Of a DNA stretch of 64,000 nucleotides, positions 53,307 to 63,929 are shown one piece after another. Positions within the stretch are counted from its first letter, which is position 1. Each line of letters opens with the position of its first letter. Origin of the DNA: CAYQJL01 sp964573295 (lineage in GTDB: Bacteria; Eisenbacteria; RBG-16-71-46; CAIMUX01; WJJG01); the NCBI GenBank assembly GCA_964573295.1, contig CAZNJE010000016.1:14926-78925 (forward strand), in the 5' to 3' direction. The notes beneath the pieces were generated by a model. It saw only the letters and a program-made list of their open reading frames with translations, had not been told where the DNA came from and did no database searches. A program made the position numbers and the translations under genes.

Positions 53307-55363
53307 CGGAGCAGAAGGGTGCGGGTGCGGCTTTCCCAGTCGCCTCCCGAGAGACGTAGCAGGTACAGCCCGGCCGGCAGGCGTCTCCCGTCCGGTGACA
53401 GCGCGCGCCAGGCCCAGGCTCCGCCCGCGAGCGTCGCGGGGGTGACCGGCGCATGGTGGAGACGCCGGCCGCTGGCATCGAAGACTTCGAAGAAGGCTAC
53501 TCCGGGGCCGGCTGGGCTGATGAAGCGCAATCCGCGCGGATCCCAGCGAAGGTGCACCTGACCGGTGGAGGGCGAGCTGGCCGCCAGCACCGGGCCCGGA
53601 CCCTGCCCCCGGGCCGATCCGCCTGATCCGGCGGTGGGTAGGCGCAACAGGCCCCAGCCACAGGCGCCGGGGTTGCCCAAGTCCTGGAGGTCGGCGCCGC
53701 CCTGGAGGATGCCGAGGAGGTCCTGGCTCGACCAGCGGAAATCGAAGAACCCTCCATCGGGCGATGCGCTGTAGAGGACCGCCGCCGCACCGGCCACATG
53801 CGGGCAAGCGGCCGAGGTGCCCTGGAACGGCGCCGAGGTCGCGGTCGTGACCCGGTCGAGCGCACAGATCTCCGGCTTCTCCAGCCCACCGAGGGTGGGG
53901 CCATAGGAGCTGAATGGCTCGAGGGCGGGCTCATCGCCTTCGAGGAAGTACGCGCCGACCGAGAGGACCTCCTCGGCATCGGCAGGAATGACGTAGCTGC
54001 CCGGTGGCGTGCCGTGTTCGCCCAGATGGCCAGCGTTGTCGAGGCGGAAGAGGCGCAGCTGGGCATCCGCGGTGCCCGTCTTACGCCGAATGACCAGGTC
54101 GATGTCGAAGCGGTCTGTTCCTGGAGTGCCGGGCGTCGTGTAGACGAGGTCGCGATAGGCATACCCGGATGGGCTTGTGGCCTGATCGCTCGTGGCCACC
54201 CGTGTTCCATCCTGGTAGAGATCGATTTCGAGAGCCAGGTCGTGGGAGTAGGGCCAGCGATCCCACGTGAGCACGTAGATGTGCTCGGTGTTCGGACGGA
54301 CGAGGCGGTCGGAAAGCGATTCATCACCACCGGCATCGAATTCGTGCCGGCCGTCGCCGTCCTCGTCACGGAATGTACCGCCGTAGTAGGAGAGGGCCTG
54401 GTTGCCGACCGCATTGACCCACAGTACCCCTCCGCGGACCGCCTCCCGCGCCACCGAGACGACCTCGCCGGTGCCGTCACCCGGGCCCCAGAACCAACCG
54501 ACCGAGTGGGAGATCACCGCCACGCCCTCCTCGCGCATCCAGCGGGCGGCTGCCTGTAGTTCCAGCAGGGTTTCGGCATTGGCCAGATAGAGCTGTGCTC
54601 CCGGGGCCACGTCGTGCACGATCTCCGCGCAAGCGGTACCGTGCCACGTACCGTTGGAGAGATCGCCGTTCCCGCTCGTGCTGCCGGCGAACGCCCGCCA
54701 GTGGGTGTCGTTCGGAAGCTCGCCGCCGATCAGGCTGGTCGCGCCCGCGAATCCGACGTCCAGAACTCCGATCTTGTAGCCTGTGCCGTCAGCTCCCTGG
54801 ACGTGCAGGGCCGGCGCGCCCATCTCGGCGACCCCTTCGCTGATCTCTTCCAGCGGCAGCCCGGTGGGCGGGCGCATGGCGCAATAGAGCCCGGGTACGT
54901 CCGCGAGTTGGGGCAGGGCGGCGATCGGCAAGTTCACCTGCCCGATGCGCCCGGATGCGCCTTCCCACACAAGACCCGGGACCTGTGTCTCACAGGCCGT
55001 ACGGAGCAGTGCCGCCGGCTCGCCGTCGGGACCGGTGTCTAGCTGCACGCGCACACGTCCGGTCGTCAGCAACGAGTAGTCGATGTGGAAGAGAGGGCTG
55101 GCTGCGGCAACCCAGGACGCGAGGGAAGCCTGGATGGAAGGATCTCCGGCAGGATCTCCGGCAAAGCCTCCGGCCCGGTCTCCGGCAGGATCTCCGGCAC
55201 GGTCTCCGGCCGGGAACACCGTCTCGGGTCGGATGCGATCGTGGAGCTGCCCCAACCAGGGCGAGAGCGGCCCGGTCGCTGTGTCTTCGATCGCTGCCCG
55301 CACGGGGGCGGTATTGGCCAAGGTGGTCCAGAGGAGAATGCCAAGGCAGAGAAACGCACGCAT
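53303..55363 (-). CDS. Secreted subtilisin-like (S8) protease with FlgD-like sorting domain
   Basis: 686 residues. Signal peptide (MRAFLCLGILLWTTLANTAPVRA), a propeptide containing AGDP/AGDR units (12-base repeat), and an S8 domain with catalytic Asp in KIGVLDVGFAG, His in GTWHGTACAEIVHDVAP and Ser in FQGTSAACPHVAGAAA. The His motif is HGTACAE rather than the usual HGTHVAG, and the region between His and Ser is enlarged by a beta-rich insert. The last about 85 residues (VAFFEVFDASGRRLH, ... LPAGLYLLRLSGGDWESRTRTLLLR) are FlgD-like. ATG at 55363 chosen before the signal peptide, with GGGAG upstream. Extracellular protein degradation is the likely role. Confidence 0.9.
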   Translation of the reverse strand: MRAFLCLGILLWTTLANTAPVRAAIEDTATGPLSPWLGQLHDRIRPETVFPAGDRAGDPAGDRAGGFAGDPAGDPSIQASLASWVAAASPLFHIDYSLLTTGRVRVQLDTGPDGEPAALLRTACETQVPGLVWEGASGRIGQVNLPIAALPQLADVPGLYCAMRPPTGLPLEEISEGVAEMGAPALHVQGADGTGYKIGVLDVGFAGATSLIGGELPNDTHWRAFAGSTSGNGDLSNGTWHGTACAEIVHDVAPGAQLYLANAETLLELQAAARWMREEGVAVISHSVGWFWGPGDGTGEVVSVAREAVRGGVLWVNAVGNQALSYYGGTFRDEDGDGRHEFDAGGDESLSDRLVRPNTEHIYVLTWDRWPYSHDLALEIDLYQDGTRVATSDQATSPSGYAYRDLVYTTPGTPGTDRFDIDLVIRRKTGTADAQLRLFRLDNAGHLGEHGTPPGSYVIPADAEEVLSVGAYFLEGDEPALEPFSSYGPTLGGLEKPEICALDRVTTATSAPFQGTSAACPHVAGAAAVLYSASPDGGFFDFRWSSQDLLGILQGGADLQDLGNPGACGWGLLRLPTAGSGGSARGQGPGPVLAASSPSTGQVHLRWDPRGLRFISPAGPGVAFFEVFDASGRRLHHAPVTPATLAGGAWAWRALSPDGRRLPAGLYLLRLSGGDWESRTRTLLLR

Positions 55364-55382
55364 ACCGGAGGTCTCCCTTCTA

Positions 55383-55457
55383 CGCGCTACCTGTGTGCGC
55401 GCTTCCTGTCCATGCGCTACCTGTGTGCGCGCTTCCCGTGTACGAGCTTTCCACATG
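55383..55457. repeat. Five tandem 15-bp repeats upstream of the subtilase
   Basis: Units such as GCGCTACCTGTGTGC and GCGCTTCCCGTGTAC repeat between the barrel gene and the subtilase gene. The tract lies in the subtilase leader; in-frame translation upstream of the chosen ATG is possible but unsupported. Confidence 0.85.
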
Positions 55458-55539
55458 CTTCCCGCACCTTCTTGCAACGGTGCCTGCCAAGCTCTTTACT
55501 ACGCTTTTTGCTGAACTTCAGCGCGAGGACCCGTCCGGG

Positions 55540-56340
55540 TTACCAGCGCCCCCAGAAGAACCATCCCAAGCGGACCGAATACCAGCCGGCATCCATGTCG
55601 GTGTTCTGCGCCGTGTTGCCGGGCACGGCCTCCCGATCGGCGTTGCTGATCATGTACTCGCCGGCAAGGGCGAGCCCGCCCTTCGAGGACAAGCGCCACC
55701 GAAAACCCACCCCGGCGCCGAAGCTGAACCAGGAACCCGTAGCCTTGTGGTAGCCGATTTCGTCTACGGAGCCCACGTAGGCTTTCCATGTTTCCTCGAA
55801 CCAGGCGTAGCCGAGCTGGGGGCCGCCGTGGACCTGCCACCGTGGGCCCCCATGGTGGATCGCCCGGGCGTAGAGGCGGATGGGTACGAACTTCATCTTC
55901 AGTTTGCTGGAGGTGATGATGTCCGGGGCACCCGGATCGGCATCCCCGAAGCTATAGGAGCCGTGCAGTCCCACCACGATCCAGCGACGATCGAGCAGAT
56001 CGATGCCGAACCCGAGCCCAGGACAGGTCCCGTACAGGTCGCTCAGTCGCTCGTCAGCGAATCCGATCATTTCGGCGGAGACAGTAATTGTCGGTGGCTC
56101 CCTTCCGGCCTCCGTCCCGGCCTCCGTCCCGGCCTCCGTCCCGGCCTGCGCCGCATTCCACCCGGCTGCGAGTAGAAACGCCAGGCAGACGAGGGCCCTG
56201 AGAAGCACGGGCTGGATAGCTTGCCGGGCCATGTGCGCGGTTACGTGCGGGGTCACGCACCCGACCGGATGCCGCGCTACGTGTCTATCTGGTGCCCGGG
56301 GTGGGGTGGGGGGGATCATGTGTTGGACATTGGGTTCCAT
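55540..56340 (-). CDS. Outer-membrane beta-barrel protein
   Basis: 266 residues, small barrel of unknown function. Signal peptide at about 46-66 (LLRALVCLAFLLAAGWNAAQAG) followed by AGTE units (12-base repeat), then eight to ten amphipathic strands with alternating aromatic residues (GFGIDLLDRRWIVVGLHGSYSFG, FSFGAGVGFRWRL, GLALAGEYMISN) and a C-terminal RLGWFFWGRW. ATG at 56340 is chosen because AGGAAGG lies nine bases upstream; an ATG at 56232 closer to the signal peptide has no ribosome site. 176 bases separate it from the subtilase. Confidence 0.75.
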   Translation of the reverse strand: MEPNVQHMIPPTPPRAPDRHVARHPVGCVTPHVTAHMARQAIQPVLLRALVCLAFLLAAGWNAAQAGTEAGTEAGTEAGREPPTITVSAEMIGFADERLSDLYGTCPGLGFGIDLLDRRWIVVGLHGSYSFGDADPGAPDIITSSKLKMKFVPIRLYARAIHHGGPRWQVHGGPQLGYAWFEETWKAYVGSVDEIGYHKATGSWFSFGAGVGFRWRLSSKGGLALAGEYMISNADREAVPGNTAQNTDMDAGWYSVRLGWFFWGRW

Positions 56341-56402
56341 GGTCTGTTGCCTTCCTGGCTGCCGTCGATGTGACGCGCTTATCCGCTCGGGTTCTGGACG
56401 GG

Positions 56403-56431
56403 ACTGTAGGTGAGGTCGTTCAACCGCGCAA
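56403..56431 (-). promoter_or_regulatory. Candidate promoter for the barrel protein
   Basis: Minus strand: TTGCGC (56426-56431), 17-base spacer, TACAGT (56403-56408), about 65 bases before the barrel start. The -10 is the same as in the TonB operon promoter. Confidence 0.5.
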
Positions 56432-56616
56432 CGCGGGCTTCACGGGGCGGCAGGGACAGTCGGCACGAGCAGGCGCCAGCGGCAGGAAGCGGGAGTAGCG
56501 GTCCGGGCCGAAGGTGGTGTCTCAGATTTCCGTCGTCCTGGCGCCACAACCTCTGGGTTTTCTGATGCCGCCTTGGTCTGAACCAAGCCGGAAGCAAGAA
56601 GGATGATCGACCCTAA

Positions 56617-56930
56617 TTGTTTTCATATGAATAAGATAGTAGAGTTGCTCGTGCAGTTCTGCCACGCGCGCAACGTGCACGTTTCGTGGCACGGGGCGTG
56701 CAGTCTGCCCGAGTGGTTGTTAGCTCTCTCTCGCAACCAACGACCACCTCGGGGGCTGGCGGACGGTAAGCCGGATGAGCATCCAATGGCATTAGCAGCC
56801 GTGGGGGAGGCACGTGGGGGCCCTGTGCCCGCGAGTCGCTCTACAGAGTCCGTGGCTGCCGTCCCCGGTCCGGCGAGGATTGCCCGGTCCCGCCTTCGCG
56901 TGGGACCTATTTGTGTGTGTTTCCAGTTGA
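56617..56930 (+). ncRNA. Possible non-coding RNA with its own promoter (speculative)
   Basis: In a GC-rich window, 56610-56645 is strikingly AT-rich and holds TTGTTT (56617-56622), 17 bases, TAGAGT (56640-56645). No convincing reading frame follows for 390 bases. Instead there is a long hairpin: CCCGAGTGGTTGTT (56708-56721) pairs with AACGACCA-C-CTCGGG (56739-56753, one bulge, one G-U). TGCCACG/CGTGGCA and GCAGCC/GGCTGC can form further stems on either side. I found no tmRNA, RNase P, SRP or 6S signature. It may equally be a long rpsU leader. Confidence 0.35.
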
Positions 56931-56956
56931 CTTCGGCCCTTTCCGGCCGATAAACT
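56927..56956 (+). promoter_or_regulatory. Sigma-70 promoter for rpsU
   Basis: TTGACT (56927-56932), 18-base spacer, TAAACT (56951-56956). Expected start near 56963, leader about 75 bases. The stretch 56432-56600, further upstream, shows no feature. Confidence 0.65.
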
Positions 56957-57037
56957 CGCTCGGCATCGTGTACTTTCGGTATCTGTGCACGATTTATGAA
57001 ATCACCTTTGACGACGTTGGAAGGGGGCGATCTCCTT

Positions 57038-57229
57038 ATGCCCGGAGTACGGGTCAAAGACGGCGAGACCTTTGAAAGCGCACTACGCCGTTTCAAGAAA
57101 AAGTGTGAAAAGGCGGGTATCCTCTCGGATCTCCGCAAGCACCAGCATTTCGAGAAGCCGAGCGAACGTCGCAAGCGGAAGGAAAACGCCGCGCGCCGCA
57201 AGGCCTTGTCCAAGTCCCGGGGTCGGTAG
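57038..57229 (+). CDS. rpsU: Ribosomal protein S21
   Basis: 63 residues, basic: MPGVRVKDGETFESALRRFKKK, then KAGILSDLRKHQHFEKPSERRKRK. Typical S21 length and sequence; binds the 30S platform and aids initiation. The ATG at 57038 gives the canonical start; an in-frame ATG at 56996 would add 14 non-conserved residues. First gene of an rpsU-(mutS2)-dnaG-rpoD cluster. Confidence 0.96.
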   Translation: MPGVRVKDGETFESALRRFKKKCEKAGILSDLRKHQHFEKPSERRKRKENAARRKALSKSRGR

Positions 57230-57278
57230 CACCAGCGCGCCTGACCCGCAGGTTCCTGCATTCATCCGTTGTTGACCA

Positions 57279-57304
57279 CCGGATCTCCCCGTGGGGAGAT
57301 CCGG
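57279..57304 (+). terminator. Strong hairpin between rpsU and mutS2
   Basis: CCGGATCTCCCC (57279-57290) and GGGGAGATCCGG (57293-57304) form a 12-base perfect palindromic stem, followed by GTGTTGTCGTATTCT. It could end most rpsU transcripts and let a fraction read through to mutS2-dnaG-rpoD. Confidence 0.75.
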
Positions 57305-57342
57305 GTGTTGTCGTATTCTAGCCTTTCGATGCGGAGGAGCGG

Positions 57343-59988
57343 TTGAATCCACACGCCCTGGATTCTCTGGAGTTCTCGCGCATCGCCGATCTCCTCTGCG
57401 CCCGGGCTGCGTCGGAGCCGGGGCGACGGCGTCTGCGAGCGCTCGCGCCACTGGCGACGATCGCCGAGGCGCGCGCAATGCTCGGCCTTTTGCGCCAGAC
57501 GCTCGCCTTGCGTCTTCAGGAACCCAGCTGGCCGGAGATCCCCGTGCCCGATTTGGAGCCGGTCATCGAGCAGGCCTCCGTCACGGGGAGCGTCCTGGAA
57601 CCGGAGGCATTCACCGCCATCGCCCGCATGTTAGGGCTGACGAAGCGCGTGCAGGGTCTGTTCCGCGCCGACGCCCGTCGGGAGGCCTATCCCGGCCTTG
57701 CCGCGCTGGCCGACCGCCTCACCGGCGATGCGGAGTTCGCGCGGCGCATCGGGCGCACCTTTGATCCTGCCGGGGAGGTGCGGGATGAGGCCAGTAGCGA
57801 GCTGCGCAGCATCCGGGGCCGTCTGCGCCGGCGACAGCAGGACGTGAGCCAGCGGTTGGGCGGGATGAGCCGGTCGTTCCGGGAGAGCGGCGAGGATTCC
57901 TTCGTGACCTTGCGCGGGGGACGCTATGTGCTCAGCGTGGCGGCCGCGGATCAGAGGCGGGTGCGCGGAATCGTTCACGACCGGTCGGCGACCGGCAAGA
58001 CGGTCTACGTCGAGCCGCTCGATGTGATCGAGCTCAACAACAGCCTGGCCGAACTCGAAGCCGACGAACGCATGGAGGTGCATCGCATCTTGCGCGAGCT
58101 GACTAGCTGGGTCCGCGAGCATAGTGCAGATCTATCTGAATCCCAATCGGCTCTCGCGGCGTTGGATGAGCTGAACGCCCGGGCCCGGCTCACCGAGGAA
58201 CTCGGGGCTTCGATGCCCCACCTGGACGAGACCGGCCGCCGTTTACGCCTCGTGCAGGCCAGGCACCCTCTGCTGCACATGGCCGCCGGACGCGAGGTCG
58301 TGCCTCTGCAGTTGGATCTAGACGACGGCCGCCACGCCTTGGTCGTCAGCGGACCGAACATGGGGGGCAAGACCGTCGTTCTGAAAACGGTTGGGCTGCT
58401 CGTGCTCATGGCCATGGCGGGGCTGTTCGTCCCGGCTGCAGAGGGTACGGTCGTGCCCTGGATCGACGGCGTCTACGTCGATATCGGGGACGAACAGTCC
58501 CTCGACTTCGATCTGAGCACCTATGCCGGTCATTTGCGCAACATGAAGGCCATTCTGGGTGAGGCCGGGGAGTGTAGCCTGGTGTTGATCGATGAGCTGG
58601 GAGCCGGCACCGACCCCGATGAAGGGGCGGCCCTCGGGGTGGCGTTGCTCGAGGAGATCGGCCGCCGAGGTACGTTATGCGTCACGACCACGCACCTGGG
58701 GGCCTTCAAGACGTTTGCCGCCGATGCCCCCGGTTTTGCCAACGCCGCCATGGAACACGACCCCGAAACGCTCTCGCCGACCTATACCTTGTACGTCGGC
58801 CTGCCGGGCCGCTCCCACGCGTTCGAGCTGGCGCGGCGCGAGGGGTGGTCGTCCACGGTGCTTGATCGCGCCCGGGCACTGATGAACCAGGAGCGGGTGC
58901 AGACCGAGACGCTCCTGGCCCAGATCCAGGCCGAGCGGACCGCCTTGGGGGCCGAGCGCGATCAGACGGCCCGCGATCGGGAGCGACTGGCCGCCTCGCG
59001 CGAGCGATTCGAGCAGCTCACGGCACAGCTCCACGAGAAGATGGATCGGCTGAAGCTGGAGAAGGCACTGGCCGAGGACCGGGTTTTTGGGGAACTGCGG
59101 CGGCTGATGCGTGACACGAAGGAGCGCATCGCATCGCTCGAGGCGCGCGAGAAACGGCTTGCGGCCCGTGAAGCCAGACAGAGCGAGAGGATGACTGGCG
59201 CCAGGCCGCCCCGCGGAGGCCATCATCGCGGGGATGGGGGCGACGCGTCGGCCGCCTCGTCGTCGGCCGCCTCGTCGTCGGCTGGATCGTCGTCGGCTGG
59301 ATCGTCGTCGGCTGGTTCGCTCTCGGCCGGTTCCCAGGCGGCTGCTCCATCGGCGGCCGAGGTCCGGCGCTGGCTGCACGCGCGCGAGCGAGAGGTGGCC
59401 AGTCTGCGCAGGCGGCGCGAGCCAGCGCCTCTGCGGGTGGATCAGGCGGGCGCGGCCGAGGCCGGTCGCTCGCTGTTGGCCGAAGAGATCGTCCCGGGCG
59501 CCCGGGCCTTCGCGCGCAGCCTGGGAGTCGATGTGGTCATCGGTGAGACCGGGGGCGAACGCGATCGCGTTTGGGTCGACCATCGCGGTGTGCGGGTGCG
59601 TGTGCCGCGCGCGGATCTCGAGACGCCCCGGGAACCGGGACGGGAGGGCCCTCGCGAGGCGTTTGCCGGGGTCCGGGTGCCGGAGGAAAGCGCCGAGGCG
59701 ATGAGCGAAGCTCTGCGGGGAGAGCTCGATCTCAGGGGTCTGGATCAGCAGGCCTGCGAGGAGCGGCTCGAGCAGTTCCTGGACCGGGCGGTGATGGCCG
59801 GGGTGACCCGGGTCCGTATCATCCACGGCAAGGGAACCGGAGCCCTGCGCAAGCGTGTACTGAAAGTGCTCGACCGGCTCAGCGCCGTCGTGTCCCATCG
59901 TGAGGGCGAGCCCGGCGAGGGCGGGTGGGGCGTCACGATCGCGTTCCTGGAGAAGGGGGCGGCCTCAAGCGATTCGGCGTCGCGGTAG
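57343..59988 (+). CDS. mutS2: MutS2 endonuclease/ribosome-rescue ATPase
   Basis: 881 residues (usual about 780). MutS core and clamp, then ATPase with Walker A SGPNMGGKTVVLK, LIDELGAGTDPDEGAAL (Walker B/signature) and TTHLGAFK; a long coiled coil (about 510-620); a KOW-like section; and a C-terminal Smr domain (LDLRGLDQQACEERL, IHGKGTGALRK). The extra length comes from a Ser/Ala/Gly repeat (SSSAG units, 15 bases) at about 630-665. Suppresses recombination and, in Bacillus, splits collided ribosomes. TTG start at 57343 with GGAGGAGC seven bases upstream; no ATG fits as well. Confidence 0.95.
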   Translation: MNPHALDSLEFSRIADLLCARAASEPGRRRLRALAPLATIAEARAMLGLLRQTLALRLQEPSWPEIPVPDLEPVIEQASVTGSVLEPEAFTAIARMLGLTKRVQGLFRADARREAYPGLAALADRLTGDAEFARRIGRTFDPAGEVRDEASSELRSIRGRLRRRQQDVSQRLGGMSRSFRESGEDSFVTLRGGRYVLSVAAADQRRVRGIVHDRSATGKTVYVEPLDVIELNNSLAELEADERMEVHRILRELTSWVREHSADLSESQSALAALDELNARARLTEELGASMPHLDETGRRLRLVQARHPLLHMAAGREVVPLQLDLDDGRHALVVSGPNMGGKTVVLKTVGLLVLMAMAGLFVPAAEGTVVPWIDGVYVDIGDEQSLDFDLSTYAGHLRNMKAILGEAGECSLVLIDELGAGTDPDEGAALGVALLEEIGRRGTLCVTTTHLGAFKTFAADAPGFANAAMEHDPETLSPTYTLYVGLPGRSHAFELARREGWSSTVLDRARALMNQERVQTETLLAQIQAERTALGAERDQTARDRERLAASRERFEQLTAQLHEKMDRLKLEKALAEDRVFGELRRLMRDTKERIASLEAREKRLAAREARQSERMTGARPPRGGHHRGDGGDASAASSSAASSSAGSSSAGSSSAGSLSAGSQAAAPSAAEVRRWLHAREREVASLRRRREPAPLRVDQAGAAEAGRSLLAEEIVPGARAFARSLGVDVVIGETGGERDRVWVDHRGVRVRVPRADLETPREPGREGPREAFAGVRVPEESAEAMSEALRGELDLRGLDQQACEERLEQFLDRAVMAGVTRVRIIHGKGTGALRKRVLKVLDRLSAVVSHREGEPGEGGWGVTIAFLEKGAASSDSASR

Positions 59989-60033
59989 GAAGCGGCCCGT
60001 GCCCGGATTCCGGGCCGGACCAGGGACGGAAAG

Positions 60034-61929
60034 GTGTTCGTGGTGGTGCGACCTGCGGGTGAGGACATCGTCGAGCGTGTCCGCGAAGCCTCCGACGTCG
60101 TGGAGGTTCTGGGGACCTATCTCGATCTGCGTCCGGCAGGCCGGAGCTTCAAGGCCTGCTGTCCGTTCCACAAGGAGAAGACTCCCTCCTTCCATGTGAG
60201 CCCCGACCGGCAGCTCTACTACTGCTTCGGCTGCGGCGAGGGCGGCGACGTCTTCAGCTTCATCATGAAGCACGACGGCCTGAGTTTCCCCGAGGCGCTC
60301 GAAAAACTTGCCCGGCGCGCCGGGATCGACTTGCCGCAGCGGCAGGGTCCCAAGGGGCCCGACCGTGGATCCTTGATCGAAGCTCACCGGGAGGCGGTCC
60401 GGTTCTATCGCGCCGCTCTTGGAGCCGACACGGGCGAGACCGGGCGGCGGTATCTGGCCGATCGCGGTATTCCGGAAGAGGTCTTGCGCGCCTACTACGT
60501 CGGCTATGCGCCCGGTGAAGGTGGGGTGCTGATCGCCTACCTGAACAAGAAGTACTCGATCGAGATCCTGGTCGCGGCCGGGCTCATCGGGCAGACCGAG
60601 GGCGGCCGGCTCTACGATCGCTTCCGCGACCGCATCGTGATACCAATCCTTTCGGTGGCCGGTGACCCGATCGGTTTCGGTGCTCGGGCCATGAGTGCCG
60701 ACGCCACCCCGAAATACCTGAATTCTCCCGAGACGGCGGTGTACAAGAAGGGGCGTGTGCTCTTTGGACTGCCCCAGGCTCGCGCGGCCATTCGCGAGAG
60801 CGGCCGGGCCGTGGTCGTGGAGGGCTACTTCGATGCCCTGGCGATGGCGGCCGCCGGACTGCATGGCGTGGTGGCGCCTTGCGGAACCGCCTGGACCCGT
60901 GAGCATGCCCAGCTTCTGTTGCGCTACACCCCGAGGGTCGTCCTGCTCTTCGACGGCGACGCCGCCGGCGAGAAGGCCGCCTGGCGCGCGATGGAGGAGA
61001 CCTTGCCGATCAACTCAGAGATCGGGATCGTCTCTCTGCCCGAGGGCCTCGACCCGGACGACATGATCCGGTCGGGAGAGCTGGAGCGGCTGCGTGGCCT
61101 GCTCGAGGCCCCGGCCAGCCCGGTGGCCTTCGCCCTCGAGAGCTTGCGCCGCCAGGGCGTGGACGGCCCCCCGGCCATCCAGCGCCTGGCCCAGCTGGTG
61201 GCGAAGGTGGGCAATGTGGTCGCGCGCGAGATGATGGTCGACGAAGCTGCCGAGAGGGGCCGCATCGCGGCGCGGGTCTTACGACAGGAGGTCGACCGCC
61301 TCGTCTCCGACCAAGATGCCCGGCTGGCGGCGCGGGGTAGGATGGGCGACCTGGGGAACGGCCGCCGGTCGCGGGGCGGCCGCGGGGTAAGCCGGGGGGC
61401 AGGCGCGGGGACGCCGATGGGCGAGGAAGTCGGCTCGGAGGGGGCGCCGCTCCGGCTGACGCCGCTCGAGCAGGCCGTGTTGCGGCTGGCCGTTTCACAA
61501 CCCGAGGCGGTCGGTCAGTTGCGGGAGGCTGCCCGCGGTGTGGCGAGCCTGCGCGAGGGTCTTCGCGAAGTGCTCGTTTGGTTAGACGAACGCGCGCGGG
61601 CCGGGCAGGTGCCGGCGCCGCCGGAGATCGTGCGGCGCATCGGGCGGGAGCTGGGAGCGGGTGAGCGGTTCGACGTTGGATTCCTGCTCGAGGATTCTCC
61701 TACGGAAATCGGAGAGCAGTTCCGCGAAGACCTGGTGCGCCACCTTCGCGAGCAGGCCCTGGAGGCCGAGCTGGAGGTCGTGGGCTACGAGATCCGCAGT
61801 CTTGAACGGGAGGGCGACCCCGACGACCAACTGGCGAGCCTGTTGCAGCGTAAGCTGGATCTGGCCCGAACACTGTCGGGATTGCGCGGGGGCGGACAGT
61901 CCATCCGCTCTCAGAAAGCGCTGGACTAA
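60034..61929 (+). CDS. dnaG: DNA primase
   Basis: 631 residues. N-terminal CHC2 zinc finger (C43, H46, C64, C67 in CCPFHKEKTPSFH and YYCFGCGEGGDV), catalytic core with GFGARAMS and KYLNSPETAVYKKG, TOPRIM with VVEGYFDALAMA and LLFDGDAAGEKAA, and a C-terminal helicase-binding domain after a Gly/Arg-rich linker. Makes RNA primers for replication. GTG start at 60034; further GTG codons follow within 12 bases, so the exact start is uncertain by a few residues. 45 bases after mutS2. Confidence 0.95.
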   Translation: MFVVVRPAGEDIVERVREASDVVEVLGTYLDLRPAGRSFKACCPFHKEKTPSFHVSPDRQLYYCFGCGEGGDVFSFIMKHDGLSFPEALEKLARRAGIDLPQRQGPKGPDRGSLIEAHREAVRFYRAALGADTGETGRRYLADRGIPEEVLRAYYVGYAPGEGGVLIAYLNKKYSIEILVAAGLIGQTEGGRLYDRFRDRIVIPILSVAGDPIGFGARAMSADATPKYLNSPETAVYKKGRVLFGLPQARAAIRESGRAVVVEGYFDALAMAAAGLHGVVAPCGTAWTREHAQLLLRYTPRVVLLFDGDAAGEKAAWRAMEETLPINSEIGIVSLPEGLDPDDMIRSGELERLRGLLEAPASPVAFALESLRRQGVDGPPAIQRLAQLVAKVGNVVAREMMVDEAAERGRIAARVLRQEVDRLVSDQDARLAARGRMGDLGNGRRSRGGRGVSRGAGAGTPMGEEVGSEGAPLRLTPLEQAVLRLAVSQPEAVGQLREAARGVASLREGLREVLVWLDERARAGQVPAPPEIVRRIGRELGAGERFDVGFLLEDSPTEIGEQFREDLVRHLREQALEAELEVVGYEIRSLEREGDPDDQLASLLQRKLDLARTLSGLRGGGQSIRSQKALD

Positions 61930-61950
61930 ACCAAGAAACCGACCTAGTAT
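61922..61950 (+). promoter_or_regulatory. Possible internal promoter for rpoD
   Basis: TGGACT (61922-61927), 17-base spacer, TAGTAT (61945-61950), overlapping the dnaG stop. A separate rpoD promoter inside dnaG is known in E. coli, so this is plausible, but the -35 is weak. Confidence 0.35.
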
Positions 61951-61980
61951 CGGAAGTTCTTGTCTGGAGGACTCCTACGC

Positions 61981-63804
<1,824 letters not shown>

Positions 63805-63873
63805 GGCCGGGTGGCCGCGCGCAAGGCACCTGCCCGTGAGGTGTGGATCGACCGAGGGGCCTCGAGGCGATGA

Positions 63874-63903
63874 TTGACCTGCGGACGGGAGCTCTGCTAG
63901 AGT
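63874..63903 (+). promoter_or_regulatory. Sigma-70 promoter for the tRNA gene
   Basis: TTGACC (63874-63879), 18-base spacer, TAGAGT (63898-63903), 27 bases before the mature tRNA 5' end. It is the same -35 as in the TonB-operon, nrnA and 21417-21445 promoters. Confidence 0.75.
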
Positions 63904-63929
63904 GCTTCTCGCCCGCTGTTCGAGACTTG

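Noticed and set aside
56603..56953. 116-codon plus-strand reading frame upstream of rpsU
   Set aside because: No properly spaced ribosome site, no recognisable domain, and its start lies upstream of the -10 of the only promoter found there.
56341..57037. tmRNA, RNase P RNA, SRP RNA or 6S RNA in the rpsU upstream region
   Set aside because: None of their conserved cores was seen by eye, so only a generic, low-confidence ncRNA is proposed.
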